A stretch of 40,874 nucleotides of DNA from Saprolegnia diclina VS20 (lineage: Eukaryota > Oomycota > Saprolegniomycetes > Saprolegniales > Saprolegniaceae). The stretch lies in contig NW_008246073.1 of assembly GCF_000281045.1 (NCBI RefSeq), positions 866,176 to 907,049 on the forward strand, written 5' to 3'. A program made the position numbers and the translations under genes. Every line of letters starts with the position of its first letter. The stretch's first letter is position 1. Positions 10,448-20,627 of the stretch are shown here, in pieces. Below the pieces are notes generated by a model, which saw only the letters and a program-made list of their open reading frames with translations, did no database searches and had not been told where the DNA came from.

Positions 10448-10922
10448 TGTTCGCCGACAGCAATCTTATTGTGTGCTTATGGGACCTTCGATGGAAGATC
10501 CATGCTCTGGCGAAACGGCGCGTTGCGTCTTTCTAGTCCACACAGTCCCCAATGCAGGTTTGCACGCCATTCGAGACGCACGCGACAACAACACCGCACG
10601 TTGCCTTCACTGAAACACTCTGCGGACAAGCCGTCGACTCACTAGCAATGCCATGCAGGTACTCGACGAGTTGCCCTCTCTGCTCTATAGCCTGGTAAGC
10701 TGGCGAGACAGCGATACACCTCTATAACTGGATACATTAGCTGTGCCAATAGAAACGCAGAGCGCCCCATCATAATATCCAGTGTGAGAGGTCCGTCCCG
10801 GCATCGGATTGGTCCGTGCATTGGCTGGACCAGCGCGTAATATTTGGTTGGAAGCGGAAGTCGGGTTTTGTATACGATTTTGGTCGGCAGCTTAGTGTTG
10901 CTTTTCAGTTCCATCTACCAAC
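10448..10922. promoter_or_regulatory. Divergent promoter region, SFT2 / RPL27A
   Basis: This 475-bp gap separates the SFT2 start from the RPL27A start. Close to the ribosomal gene there are two ATTGG (inverted CCAAT) pentamers at about 10808 and 10820, about 100 bp before the ATG, then A/T-rich sequence (TAATATTTGG, TTTTGTATACGATTTTGG). This arrangement resembles the CCAAT-box promoters seen before the HMG-box and EF-1alpha genes. Confidence 0.45.
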
Positions 10923-11199
10923 ATGGTATGTCCTCGATGCGAAGCTTAGCCAAGCCTAAGGCCCGGGGTACGAGGGCGTCCGCCTCCGCGGCCTGCTTCC
11001 CGGGCCTTTGACACTGCATTAGAGTCCCTCGCAGGCGACGACTGACCGCTGTGATGTAGCCTACCGCCGCCCACAAGAACCGTAAGAAGCGTGGTCACGT
11101 GTCCGCTGGTCACGGCCGTATCGGCAAGCACCGCAAGCACCCGGGTGGTCGCGGTAACGCCGGTGGTCAGCACCACCATCGCATCCTCTTCGATAAGTT

Positions 11200-11232
<33 letters not shown>

Positions 11233-11503
11233 CCGCTTCCACCTCCTCAAGAACCGCCTCCACTGCCCCACGGTGAACGTTGAGAAGATCTGGTCGCTCG
11301 TCTCGGCCGAGACGAAGGAGGCCGCCGAGAAGTCCAAGGACGGCAAGGCCCCCATCATTGACGTCACCAAGTCGGGCTACTTCAAGGTCCTCGGCAAGGG
11401 TCGCCTCCCCGCCATCCCGGTCATCGTCAAGGCCAAGTTCTTCTCGCAGGAAGCCGAGAACAAGATCAAGGCTGTCGGCGGTGCCTGCTTGTTGACCGCT
11501 TAA
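10923..11503 (+). CDS. RPL27A: 60S ribosomal protein L27a (uL15)
   Basis: Exon 1 is just the ATG at 10923-10925; a 134-nt intron (10926-11059) follows; exon 2 is 11060-11503. The 148-residue product starts [20 protein letters not shown] and continues [20 protein letters not shown], the unmistakable N-terminus of eukaryotic uL15, a core protein of the large ribosomal subunit. Length equals the family norm. The intron placed directly after the initiator codon is a known habit of ribosomal protein genes, and this is the longest intron in the window. Codon choice is strongly biased (for example AAG, CGC, GGT), as expected for a highly expressed gene. It is convergent with the 175-residue gene. 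Confidence 0.97.
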
Positions 11504-11593
11504 ATGCGCAACATGAGTAGTGCCCATCCTCGCCTCTTGGTAGAAGTGGACAACACGTAAATGGTTAACCAAACTGGAAATCACACCACGGAG

Positions 11594-12175
11594 TTAATCG
11601 AATGATCCTCGGCGCGCATGCAGCCACTCGAGTAGTGACGAGATCGGGTGCTTCTGGCTTGGGTCGAGGAGGGCAACGAGCTTGTGTTGCAAGCTCGCTA
11701 CGTCCGCGGTCTCGACGCCGCTGAAATTGTCGAGGCCAATCGCAAGCTCCGACTGCCGCCTGGAGCAAACCACATGCACCACGCAGCCTTTGTGCATGGT
11801 CTTGAACACCAAGCTTTCGTCGATTAGTCCTTGGCGGTGGTCGACCGGTATCGTGGTCAACGGGCTCACGTCGCGAAGCGCGTGTGGCTGGCACGTATAC
11901 CGAGCCTCATAGCAGAACGCCGAGACGCCAGCGTCGCTCTCTTTGCGCGGTTGCGCTTCCATTCGCTTGGCTTCGTAGAACCACCGGGCGAGGAGCGTCG
12001 TGTCGGTGCGCGCTGCTTGGGCATCCACGTAGCCTGCATGGCATACACTGCATTACGACCTCGCATGACGACGATCGACGCATCTACCTGGCTGTCCATG
12101 GACCCATGCGAGCGTGGCGGCGGCGTCCCAGCGGGTATGATGCGGCGTGGCGACGAAGCGGTCGCCGTCAACCAT
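11594..12175 (-). CDS. Conserved-looking 175-residue protein, function unknown
   Basis: Two exons (12175-12088 and 12033-11594, 54-nt intron) give a coherent 175-residue protein starting MVDGDRFVATPHHTRWDAA. I do not recognise the family. It has no signal peptide or membrane span and is predicted mixed alpha/beta: a Trp-rich N-terminal part (RWDAAATLAWVHGQPGY), a central section with regular hydrophobic spacing (VFKTMHKGCVVHVVC), and a helical C-terminus (LQHKLVALLDP, ISSLLEWLHARRG). The splice was chosen because it joins two open frames and supplies an ATG; without it the longer exon has only a GTG upstream of Met codon 11962. Its start lies only 77 bp from the start of the divergent WW/ankyrin gene. 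Confidence 0.6.
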
Positions 12176-12252
12176 CGCACGCTCGAATATGAACCGGATA
12201 CTGCTATGTCAAACCGGAAACCGTTTCGAACGAACCGGCGCGGATCGGCGCG
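12176..12252. promoter_or_regulatory. 77-bp bidirectional promoter gap
   Basis: Only 77 bases separate the start codons of two divergent genes in the hand-built models. The stretch includes two AACCGG-type repeats (AAACCGGAAACCG, GAACCGGCG) and GAATATGAACCGG, giving a cluster of ACCGG motifs. No TATA box is apparent. The 5' untranslated regions must be very short or overlap. Confidence 0.4.
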
Positions 12253-14761
12253 ATGGACGCGTCGGCCAAGGTGGCCCGAGGTACGTGGCGAAGCGCCACG
12301 CTGCTTCCTACATAGGCGCAACCACGTAGGGCGCAGCGAGGCCAACCTCGAGCACCTCACGATCTCGGTGCCATCAACCTCGCCACTCTACTCGAACGAC
12401 TTTCAGAGCGGCTCGCCATCGCTCCTGCGCCGGTCGCCAACGAGTCGCGACGCCGATCGGTACAAGTCGTCGTCCATGCTGCGCACGCCTACGTCCAAGG
12501 AAGTCGTCTGGATACAACAATATGACCCGCGTCGTCGGCAGTACTACTATCTCAACGGGTCCACGGGCGAGACGACTCTCGCCAAGCCGCGTTTCTTCTC
12601 CAAGGAGCTCCGCGAGCGCAAGAGCGTGGCAGCGCTCACGATGCAGTGCGCACTGCGCTCGCACTTGGCACGCACGCGCGCGGCAGCCTTGCGCGTCGGT
12701 GCCCCCGCAACGTCGCACACGGGCGACGCGGTCCTCGACGAAGCGTACGCGCGCAAGACCAAGCACATTGCGTCGCTCCTCACCGACATTGCAAACCTCC
12801 TCGTGCTGCGGACGCCCTCCTTTGTCAATGCCTCTTCGACAGACAATGACGACGATAACAAAGACACGGAAGGTCATCTCGATCGGGACGAGCTACTTGC
12901 GTTGTATGCGGAGTTTGAGTCGACGCTCCGGTCGCTCACGTCAACCTTTGCCGCTGTCGAGGCCGTCATCCGCGAGCTCCAAGACCAAGCGCTTCTCTTA
13001 ACCAAGCATGAAGACATCAACGAGACGCTCATTCAAGTGCAGAAAGGCGCGGTCCGACTCCACCGAACTATCCTGGAGAAGGATGCTCGCTTTTGCGAAA
13101 TGGACGCGGCGCGGCTCAATGCTGCGTACGCTACCTACACGACGATGGTCGCCGAGTCCAAGCAGCGGGATACGACCAGTGTGCTGCAAAAGGCACTCCG
13201 GCGCTGCGAAGCCATCTTCCGCAGAACCCTGGGCCCGGCTGCGGTGCAAACCGGCCGCGGCATGGACGTGACCAAGGTCGCTGGCAAGGTGTTTGCCGAC
13301 TGGCACGACGCCGTCACAATGGCGGTCGAGAGCGTCCGCGAGCTGGAGGCGGCTGCCAATGTACCAATCACACCTGCCGTCGTTGCCGTCGACGTAGCGC
13401 CGATAGTGGAAGCAGTACCACCGCCTCTCGTCGCAACTGTCATGCCCGAAGTACCGGAAACCAAGAGCCCGCGCCGAAGCTCGTACGACGTGGCGTATCT
13501 GCAAGCACGCTGGGCGAGTGGCCTCAAGCTCCGGGCCAAGGATGCCGACGCGCAGCGACAACGCGCCAGCGCAGCCGAGCAGCAGCGATACCACGCGTTT
13601 CAAGACCGCGTGTACGCGCAAGCCCAGTACCGAGAAGAGCGCAACCGGTGCAAGCTCACCATCTGGGAGGCGGTCGTTGAAGGTGCGCGCTGCTTTGTAG
13701 TAGTATTTTCGATACCAGATACCAAATTGGGTAGGGTGGTCGGTCGAGAAGATGAGCCATCTCGTGGCACAAGAAACGAAAAGGACCATGCAAGACGGTG
13801 TCTCGAGCTTCCGCCTCCGCGACGCGCAGTCAGAGAATGGCCGGACGCTGCTTCAGCTCGCTTGCTGGTGGGGCCACGAGGTGCGACACAGTGTACGATG
13901 ATGGCTCTAGACCACTGGAGTAGCATTTGGTGCGGTACTTTGTCGAGAAGGGCTCCAACTTGGGCCAATTCGACAGCGTGTGCAATCGCTTCACCCTCCT
14001 GCACGACGCGGCGCGCGCGGGCCACGCACCGGTCGTCCGCGCACTGCTCGAGTACGGTCTCAGCGTGAGCGTGGTCGACGCCAGCGGCGACCTGCCCTTG
14101 CACTGGTATGGAGTTCGTGCACGAGCGGCTGTCGACAATCAATAGGGCGTCGCGGCGCAACCATCTGGACGCGGCCAAAGCGCTACTGGAGTGCGACGGC
14201 AAGCCGCCAAGCGCCCACGTTGCGCGATGGAAGAGTCTTGGCACGCGGAATGCGCGCGGAAAGCTCCCGATCGACGTCACTAACTCGTTTAGCCTCCGCA
14301 AGTTCCTCTTGGGTATCCGACATCCTGTACTGTGTAGTAGTGTTGCTGCACCTCGTATGATAGACGAGCAGGACAAGGCGTTGCGGGGCCTCGAGGCCCA
14401 CGCCGCCGAGGCCAAGGTGCCGACGGGTACGACCGACCCGTACATCTATGCACTGCGTCGGCGGGATGCTGTGATTGGGCCCCACGCGCTCGCGGCCGCA
14501 CCGCTTCGGCGAGCCACTTTATTGCTGCCGGCCAAACCGAACCACTTTGGCGAGTCGGGCGAGTACATTGACGCCCGACGACAAAAGGAGTTGCGCGTGA
14601 AGAAGGCGACGGCAAAGGCGGTCAAGCAGCTTACCCGCGACGGCGCCAAGCGAAGTCTGGTGCGCGCGGCAGGTCAAAAGTTGAAAGCCAAGCTACGGCC
14701 GCGCAAGAAGAGCAGCTACGTCGGCGACCCCGACGCCTTCCCACTCGATAGCTGGGACTAA
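12253..14761 (+). CDS. WW-like / IQ / ankyrin-repeat protein, 6 exons
   Basis: Exons 12253-12280, 12330-13682, 13735-13880, 13924-14105, 14146-14312 and 14364-14761 give 757 residues. About 66-97 resemble a WW domain (VVWIQQYDPRRRQYYYLNG, TGETTLAKP), but the second signature Trp is replaced, so proline-motif binding is uncertain. About 110-130 is an IQ-like calmodulin-binding stretch (ALTMQCALRSHLARTRAA). About 150-450 is mostly helical. From about 475 several ankyrin repeats follow (GRTLLQLACWWGHEHLVRYF, FTLLHDAARAGHAPVVRALL, GDLPLHWASRRNHLDAAKAL). The tail is rich in Lys/Arg. The small first exon was chosen because its splice joins cleanly to exon 2; the frame upstream of exon 2 is otherwise unlike coding sequence. 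A scaffold or signalling role is inference only. Confidence 0.78.
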
Positions 14762-15218
14762 TGGACAGTCCAGAACATTATTTGAGGTAGCTGCTCGACC
14801 TTGTGTTGTCGTCGCTAGAGGATTAGGGTTACGGTTGTATCCCATCTCGATACATATCGAGTCGAGCGAGTGGTTCTACGTCGTAGAGATCAACCGCTTC
14901 CTCCTCATCTTGTCTTTTGGGATATGGAAACTCACCAATGGGAGATACGAGGTTAGAGGTTCGTAAGCTCGAGCGTTAAGGGTGTCGGTAGAGCCCAATG
15001 CAATAACGCGCGCCTGTTCTTGACTGCGATGCTGTGGAAGACTGTAGTCGTACACGCCGAAGACGTAGCTCCTTTACGACCCGGGTGATGCTGCGTAACT
15101 ATCGCAAGCTCGACGATCGTTCGTCGCATCTACTCGCCAGTGTGAGTGCCTAGCTAAATATACCCGCGTCGGCTAATATAATAATGAATGATATCATTTC
15201 TCGGGTGGCGCAGGTAAC
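14762..15218. other. Intergenic region
   Basis: Between the WW/ankyrin gene and the first tandem paralogue there are 457 bases without a credible frame. A/T-rich sequence near 15152-15195 (TAGCTAAATATACC, GGCTAATATAATAATG) is the likely core promoter of the downstream gene. I see nothing else. Confidence 0.4.
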
Positions 15219-17462
15219 ATGGAGACGCCGCTGCACCGCGTCGACAATCTCATGTACGCAAGCTGGTGGAACCTCGGAAGCGGACGCGCCTTGTCTGTAG
15301 TGCCGTCGCGACCCGGCGGCTCCATCCGTCTGCGCTGCAGTCGCTGCGCATTGAGGGTGCGTCCTATGACTGTTGTGACGACTACTGACATGACGCCACT
15401 TAGAAATTCTCGCCCAGCGCACGTTGTTTCCACCGCTCGAGCAAAAGGACATTGCGGGGAGCGGGTTCGAAGCGCACGCCACGTACCTCGAGACGTTGGA
15501 CGAATATGTCTTTGGCCAAAACGACAAGTGGGACGCGATGCGCTACATGGCGGTCCGAGAACTCATGCGCGAGTGCGCATTAGCCAAGGTTTGAGCGCTC
15601 CTCAATGTCCAACGTCGACTCATTCTTGCGTGAAGCGAAGTGCGATGCATGCGGCCTGCGTCGCGCGCGCGCTGGAGTGGATCGAAAGCACTGGGAACGA
15701 ACACGACGAGGTTTTGCTCCACTTTCATTTGAGGCGCGCGAAAACCTCCTGTAGATGCTTCGCGCGCCGTCGCTCTCCAAGCTCGAGACGATCAAGGTGC
15801 CGCTACATCGCTCTACATTGACGAGACATGGTTGCTAGCTCCATCGCGGCGCGACACCAGCTGACGTGCGGCCGCGTGTGTCCTTTGCCGACGCGCCAGT
15901 GCCAGAGCAGCTACTCGTACGTCATTGATACAATCCTTGGGCGACAGCGTGACAAGGTCGTTAGCGCTACGAGCAGCGCGATCTTCGAACGTCCCATATC
16001 CACCGCATCGCCGAGCTCAAGGAGAAAGGCATTTCGCTGCCACAGCCACCACCCGTACAAAGCTCTTCTTGTCTCGTCAGCGCTAGCTGAGAACGCATGG
16101 TAGGTAGTGGCGACAGAGCCACCCAAAAGCAACCAAACCGAGCTCCTCGAGCTCGAGCGACAGCGCGCAGGCTACAAGTTTCACACCCCCGAGACCGTGG
16201 CCGAGGTAGCTCTTTTGGCACGAGCGACACATAATCATTCCGATATGGAGATTGCGCTCAATGAAGTGTGGCGCCAGCGCCGCGATGAAGACGCGCAGGC
16301 CAAGGTGCAGGCGAACGAGGTCCAGTCCGTACTGTTTCAGTGGACGATGACGCGCAGTCGTGACGAAGCCGAGCTCCTCCGTAAACAAGTTGGTGCCCGT
16401 CGCGTTGTATCCCAGGGCGTTGATGGTCCTGCGTAGGAGTCGTCGCGCATGATGACGCACCGGCAGTCGACGCCGGTGCTGCCGTCGTCTCGACCATCCA
16501 CGTCTTCGGCGCTAAGCAACCAAGATGATATGGATCTACTGCGCCCGACGCCGACGAAAAGTCTCATGGGCACTGCGCCCGTCGTCATCAAAAAAGCGGC
16601 GTCGGCCAACACCGGCATGCGCTTCCGAAACCCGCTGCCTGCCAACTTCAAGCGCATATCCCACCGCGACACGCTCAGCGTGCACGCCCCGTAGACAACT
16701 CATCGTGACAACGGTATGTCATCATGTCTTTTTGTAGGACCTCGATGGGTCGAAGCTACTCGATGGGCGACGTGCGGCCGATGCTACCCGAGGCCGATGC
16801 GCCGCCGCCCGCGGCGTACTATCCGGCCTCGTACATGCTCAGTGTACCGGCCGAGGCGGCCAAGACGCCGCCGCTCCAGCGAGTCAAGCGCGTGGGTGTT
16901 CTAGAGTTATGTAGTTTGAAAACTTATGGCAGTGGACAGAAAAAAAACAAGATGGACGTGCGCGGACTCGTGCCGACGCAGCCCGTGCCGCTGGACTCGG
17001 AGTTTCGGGTCTTTCACGCCGCGACGACCGCGCGGCAGTGCCCGTCGGTACACCACCCATTGTGAAAGAAGTGTGCTCGACTGCTAGACAGGTGCGTACT
17101 GAGGGCAAGAAGGGCCATGGCATGAGCGCGCTCCGGAGAGAAGAACTCGACGAAGTCGACGCGATCCGTGCCGCGTTCGAGCGCCACCACATGACCTTTA
17201 ACGCGCACGTCTTTGAGCGTGCGCTCTTGACGCCCGAGGACAGACCTGGCCTCGAGTGCGTCAAGCGCCTTCCGACCGCGGGCTCGAAGCTGCCAGAGAA
17301 TCCCCTCGGCAGTCTGCGCCATAGTCTGCACAAGGTAGCTTGCTCTAAGTGCGTACAGCTTGTCATGTTGAACACTAGAGCAAGGAAGGCAAGACGACCA
17401 AGAAGAAGAAGAAGACCAAGAAGCGCAAACCCAAAGGAAAGAAGGCCAAAGCCGCTGCGTAG
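15219..17462 (+). CDS. Lys-rich-tailed protein, tandem copy 1, 13 exons
   Basis: Thirteen exons (15219-15253, 15301-15356, 15404-15588, 15636-15710, 15755-15796, 15839-15916, 15965-16054, 16104-16388, 16437-16690, 16738-16891, 16940-17047, 17092-17334, 17379-17462) make 562 residues; introns are 42-49 nt. I do not recognise the family. The N-terminal third is helical (LQSLRIEEILAQRTLFPPLE), the middle is a long charged helix (MEIALNEVWRQRRDEDAQAK) then a Ser/Pro-rich linker. The C-terminal module (DEVDAIRAAFERHHM, VFERALLTPEDRPGLECVKR, LPTAGSKLPENPL) is shared with the next gene. The tail is a Lys run (KTTKKKKKTKKRKPKGKK), possibly a nuclear-localisation or nucleic-acid or tubulin-binding segment. 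No enzyme motif is visible. Confidence 0.72.
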
Positions 17463-17802
17463 CTCTTTAATTAGTCGACATAAATCACCTTGCAAGTTCC
17501 CGTATCTATCGCGTTGGAGACGCCCGACAGTTTGTACAGGGCGGCAAGGCTTGTTGATGACATTGACGATATCGCTTGGGCCAAATCACCAATTTTTGGA
17601 TTTGAAAATGTATAATGGTTACGTGGACTTGTCTCTCGTCACAGCTACTCGTGCTTCGACAAATCCTATCCAGCAACACCCGACCTTTCTTGCTACTAGC
17701 TACGTACTATGTAAATCGTGTACTCCCGTTGTCAGCTACGTGCGTGACCGGCGGGGTAGGGTTCGTCTCCAAACTTAGACTGTGGTCATCGGACGGCGGA
17801 GT
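17463..17802. other. Gap between the tandem paralogues
   Basis: These 340 bases hold no credible coding exon and must contain the end of copy 1 and the promoter of copy 2. A CCAAATCACCAATTTTTGG stretch near 17580 includes a CACCAAT motif. An unrecognised upstream exon of copy 2 cannot be excluded. Confidence 0.35.
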
Positions 17803-19340
17803 ATGCGGGCGCACGATGGCATGCGCTATCGCAACACGCGCCCAGACAACGCTTCGAAGCAGGTCCTTGGCGACGGCCTTCTTCGCGCGACGTCGCTCAG
17901 AATCGACGCCCCTTACGTGGCGGCGGCCCCGATCCCCCGGCGCAAGTCGTCTACCCACACACCACCGCTCGCGTCGCCACGCAACATTCGAGACACCATG
18001 TACGACAACCGTGCGGCAAGACTCTTACGTGATACGACGTCGCTGTTGCATTAGCTCGTTTGCCGAAGTGTGGGCAGCCAACCAAGTGCCGACGCCGCGC
18101 GACGAGAGCGTCTGCAGCGACGGCGACAGCACCAGCGTATCCTGGAGCCCGTCCCACGACGTTGCACGAGACGATACATCGTCGTGGGGCAGTACCGTGC
18201 ATTGCATCCGCGAGTGGCTGCTGTACCGTATTTGGTCATCTAGGTCACGTCGTCGAGCGGCACGGTCACACGGTGCTGCAAGTGCAACGCAAGCGAACCC
18301 TTCGGTCCGAAGACCACGCTGACGAAATGGTGGCGCGTCTCGATGGCCGACCGGTCTCGGCCACAGCGTACCGCGAGGTGCCCCTGTGGCAACTAAGCGA
18401 TGACGCGTCGTCCGCGAGCAGTGACGGCGACAGTGATGGGGTGGCAGACCCGGCAGTACGTAATTTGTTCGTGGCGAGCCGTGCGACAAGTGTCTCGATG
18501 TCCTAGGATATCGATAGTCCTCGCAGGTGTGATCCCGGAGATAGCCATGGCATACCCGAGCGACCGCGCACGGCGACTTCGGCCCTCGTGCGCGGCCTCC
18601 AGCGCAAGTTGCTGGTCACAGACCACGTACACATATCGTTATGGCGTGGACAATGCGTTATGTACGTCGACCCAGGACGAGCACCCGTCGTCAGTGGTGC
18701 GGCGTCGCGTTGAGGATGTCCAAGCCAACCGAGTTGTCGTCGGTGGGACCGGTAGCGTCCAAGACGACATTATCGTCCAGGCCATGGAAGCCCGCCGGTT
18801 GCAGCAGGTTCGGCCTTTCTCTCCCTTGAAACATTGAAACATTGAAACTTTGAAACATTGAAAGGTGCCCGGGCGAGACCGCAGCCGGTCGGCGCCGAAA
18901 GCGCGAAAGCAGACTTTGACGGGACCTATCGGCGTCAGTGGTCTTCGCAAGCAGCACGAAGACGAGGTCGAAGCGATTCGACGCGTGTTTGAGCGCCAAA
19001 ACCTGGTGTTCGACCACGCCGTCTTTGAACGGTATACATGACACTATATTATCACGCGTCTCGCCGCTTGAATTACTGTCACGGTAGAGCGCTCTTTGTG
19101 CCCGAAGACCACGTCCATGACGAGTGCGTGAAGCGGCTACCGATCGCGGGCTCCAAGCTGCCCGAGAACCCACTCTTGGCGAGAAAAATGGCCGTCGAAA
19201 AAGTACGTTTTACATGCAGGGATTGCATTCGAAATCGTCTTTGCGGGTAGGGACTGCAGCGCAAGAAGCGCGCACCCAAGCGCCGGCCACGCAAGAAGCG
19301 AACGAAACAGAAGAAAAAGAAGAAAAAAGCGGCAACGTAA
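17803..19340 (+). CDS. Lys-rich-tailed protein, tandem copy 2, 8 exons
   Basis: Exons 17803-17999, 18055-18191, 18244-18455, 18507-18626, 18676-18807, 18865-19031, 19088-19202 and 19260-19340 give 386 residues. The C-terminal module matches copy 1 closely (DEVEAIRRVFERQNL, HAVFERALFVPEDHVHDECV, KRLPIAGSKLPENPL), again followed by a basic tail (KRAPKRRPRKKRTKQKKKKK). The N-terminal part is unlike copy 1: acidic and Ser-rich (SDDASSASSDGDSDG) with no known domain. The intron at 18808-18864 carries a small tandem repeat. Start at 17803; ATG 17821 in the same frame is an alternative, and a missed upstream exon is possible. The pair is best explained by tandem duplication with N-terminal divergence. 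Function unknown. Confidence 0.68.
18829..18863 (+). repeat. ATTGAAAC tandem repeat inside an intron
   Basis: About four copies of an 8-9 base unit (TTGAAACA, one copy TTGAAACT) run from 18829 to 18863 and end at the 3' splice site of the fifth intron of tandem copy 2. The repeat fills more than half of that 57-nt intron. It probably arose by slippage. Confidence 0.75.
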
Positions 19341-19667
19341 TCGCATCCCCACGCGTCCTTGGCTGTCCCCAGCTGTTGCGTGTAGCTACTACTCGCTCGC
19401 GACAGGCCTCTCGGTATCTTCTCGAATGCCAGCTGCGTGGGTGGGGGATGTACGCACTACAGTACATGGAGCGCGGCTACTCGAGAGAGCAGTGATGTGC
19501 GAGCTGCGCCTTTGATACCGTGCTTCGGTGGTTCGAATGCCGACGAACTTGAGGTCCGGTTATCAATAGAGAGATTTCGCAACTCACTCCCCGTTTCATC
19601 TGCGTTCTGTTTTATGTGGAAGCAGATGGAACGCAACAAGTATAAATTGTGATTTCGCACTGGACAT

Positions 19668-19705
19668 CCCGTCTTCGTCTGCATTCGAATGCAGAGGAAG
19701 ACGGG
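19668..19705. repeat. 38-bp palindrome inside the transposon
   Basis: Two 19-base arms meet with no loop at GCATTC/GAATGC and differ at one position. The outer part, GAAGACGGGAGC, recurs near 20486 close to the other end of the element, suggesting subterminal repeats of the kind that transposases bind. Confidence 0.7.
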
Positions 19706-19833
19706 AGCAACTACAGCTTTCATTTCGCAAAAATTTCAGAAGGATCCCATCCTCGTTTTGTCTTGTGCTACTACTGCAGTAGCGTGAGCCTCGTCATGAT
19801 CGATTTCTGCCATGTTGTCGCCGCGAGCTTGTG

Positions 19834-20463
19834 ATGTTGCTTCGCCGCAGTCGCCGTATGTCTCGTCAGCGCCGCCGCCAGTTCCTACTGCTAACTTTAC
19901 TCCTCTCGGTTGTCGAGCAGTCGTTGGTCCCGAAAGCGCGCCTCGTCCTCGACTCGATGAACGACGCCGATGCAACCCTGCATTTCCGCTTTGGCGGGAC
20001 TTCTTTGACGCGCCTCTCACGTGCTCTCCAACTCCCGGCCGTCGTTATCGACGAGGGACTGGGTCGATACCTCGCTGTAGAAGCCCTTTGCGTTACTCTC
20101 AACCGCTTGGCCTACCCTCGGCGGTACTGTGATATGATGATCGTGTTCGGTCGGTCGCGTGAGTCTCTGTGCCGCATACACGACTATGTGCTCGATGCTC
20201 TCTCTACAGTACGACAAGTGGGCCGACGTCTTCTTCTTCCAGAGGACACTCGTCGCCAAGCGCCTCCAGAAGTACACGGACGCGATTGTCGCTAAAGGGT
20301 CGCCTCTAACGAACGTCTTGGGGTTCATCAACGACGGATCTAAGATCGGGGCGGTCGTCGTCCGACGAGATTGGCCAGTTGTCAGTCGTCGCGCCAAGTT
20401 GGAAGTGACATGGGCGCGTGAGTTCGACAGGTTAAATAAGGTTAAAGCCTCAAGCACTGTTTG
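19834..20463 (+). pseudogene. Truncated, frameshifted transposase fragment
   Basis: The first part (19834 to about 20200) reads LHFRFGGTSLTRLSRALQLP then VEALCVTLNRLAYPRRYCDM and VFGRSRESLCRIHDYVLDAL, the pattern of the N-terminal region of PIF/Harbinger DDE transposases. A one-base shift near 20200 moves the reading into YDKWADVFFFQ ... LTNVLGFINDGSK, which resembles the region up to the first catalytic Asp (family norm is close to FIDGT). The frame then stops at 20461-20463; the remaining two thirds of a transposase, with the other catalytic acids, is absent. It is therefore inactive. Confidence 0.7.
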
Positions 20464-20627
20464 ACGCACTTTAACCTACTGAACGAAGACGGGAGCCTTC
20501 GCTCCCCGTTTTTGGTCGATTTGGGTGAATTCTACGATTAGTTTTCAGAGACCTCCCATTTTTTATTGTTTATGACAGGATAGAAGCGCAGATGGAAACG
20601 GGAAGTGAGTTGCGAAATCTCTCTAAT

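Larger units (their letters stand above)
19568..20624 (+). mobile_element. DNA transposon remnant with TIRs (PIF/Harbinger-like)
   Basis: The ends form terminal inverted repeats of about 37 bases. The left starts AGAGAGATTTCGCAACTCAC at 19568; the right, read inward from 20624, begins with the same 20 bases and continues with two or three differences. Flanking AAT at 19565-19567 and 20625-20627 is a 3-bp target-site duplication, the size expected of PIF/Harbinger elements. Total length is 1,057 bp. Inside is a frameshifted transposase fragment plus a near-perfect 38-bp palindrome at 19668-19705. The element is too short to encode a full transposase and so is probably non-autonomous. Superfamily is inferred from transposase N-terminal resemblance and duplication size. 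Confidence 0.75.

Noticed and set aside
14821-14836. TTAGGGTTACGG as a telomere-like repeat
   Set aside because: Only one TTAGGG unit is present and the location is an ordinary intergenic gap.
16680-16740. Premature stop or frameshift in tandem copy 1
   Set aside because: Using the donor at 16691 instead of an earlier GT gives a 47-nt intron and restores the reading frame.
19530-19545. GGTTCGAATGCC as a tRNA T-arm
   Set aside because: No acceptor stem, D-arm or anticodon arm could be paired around it.
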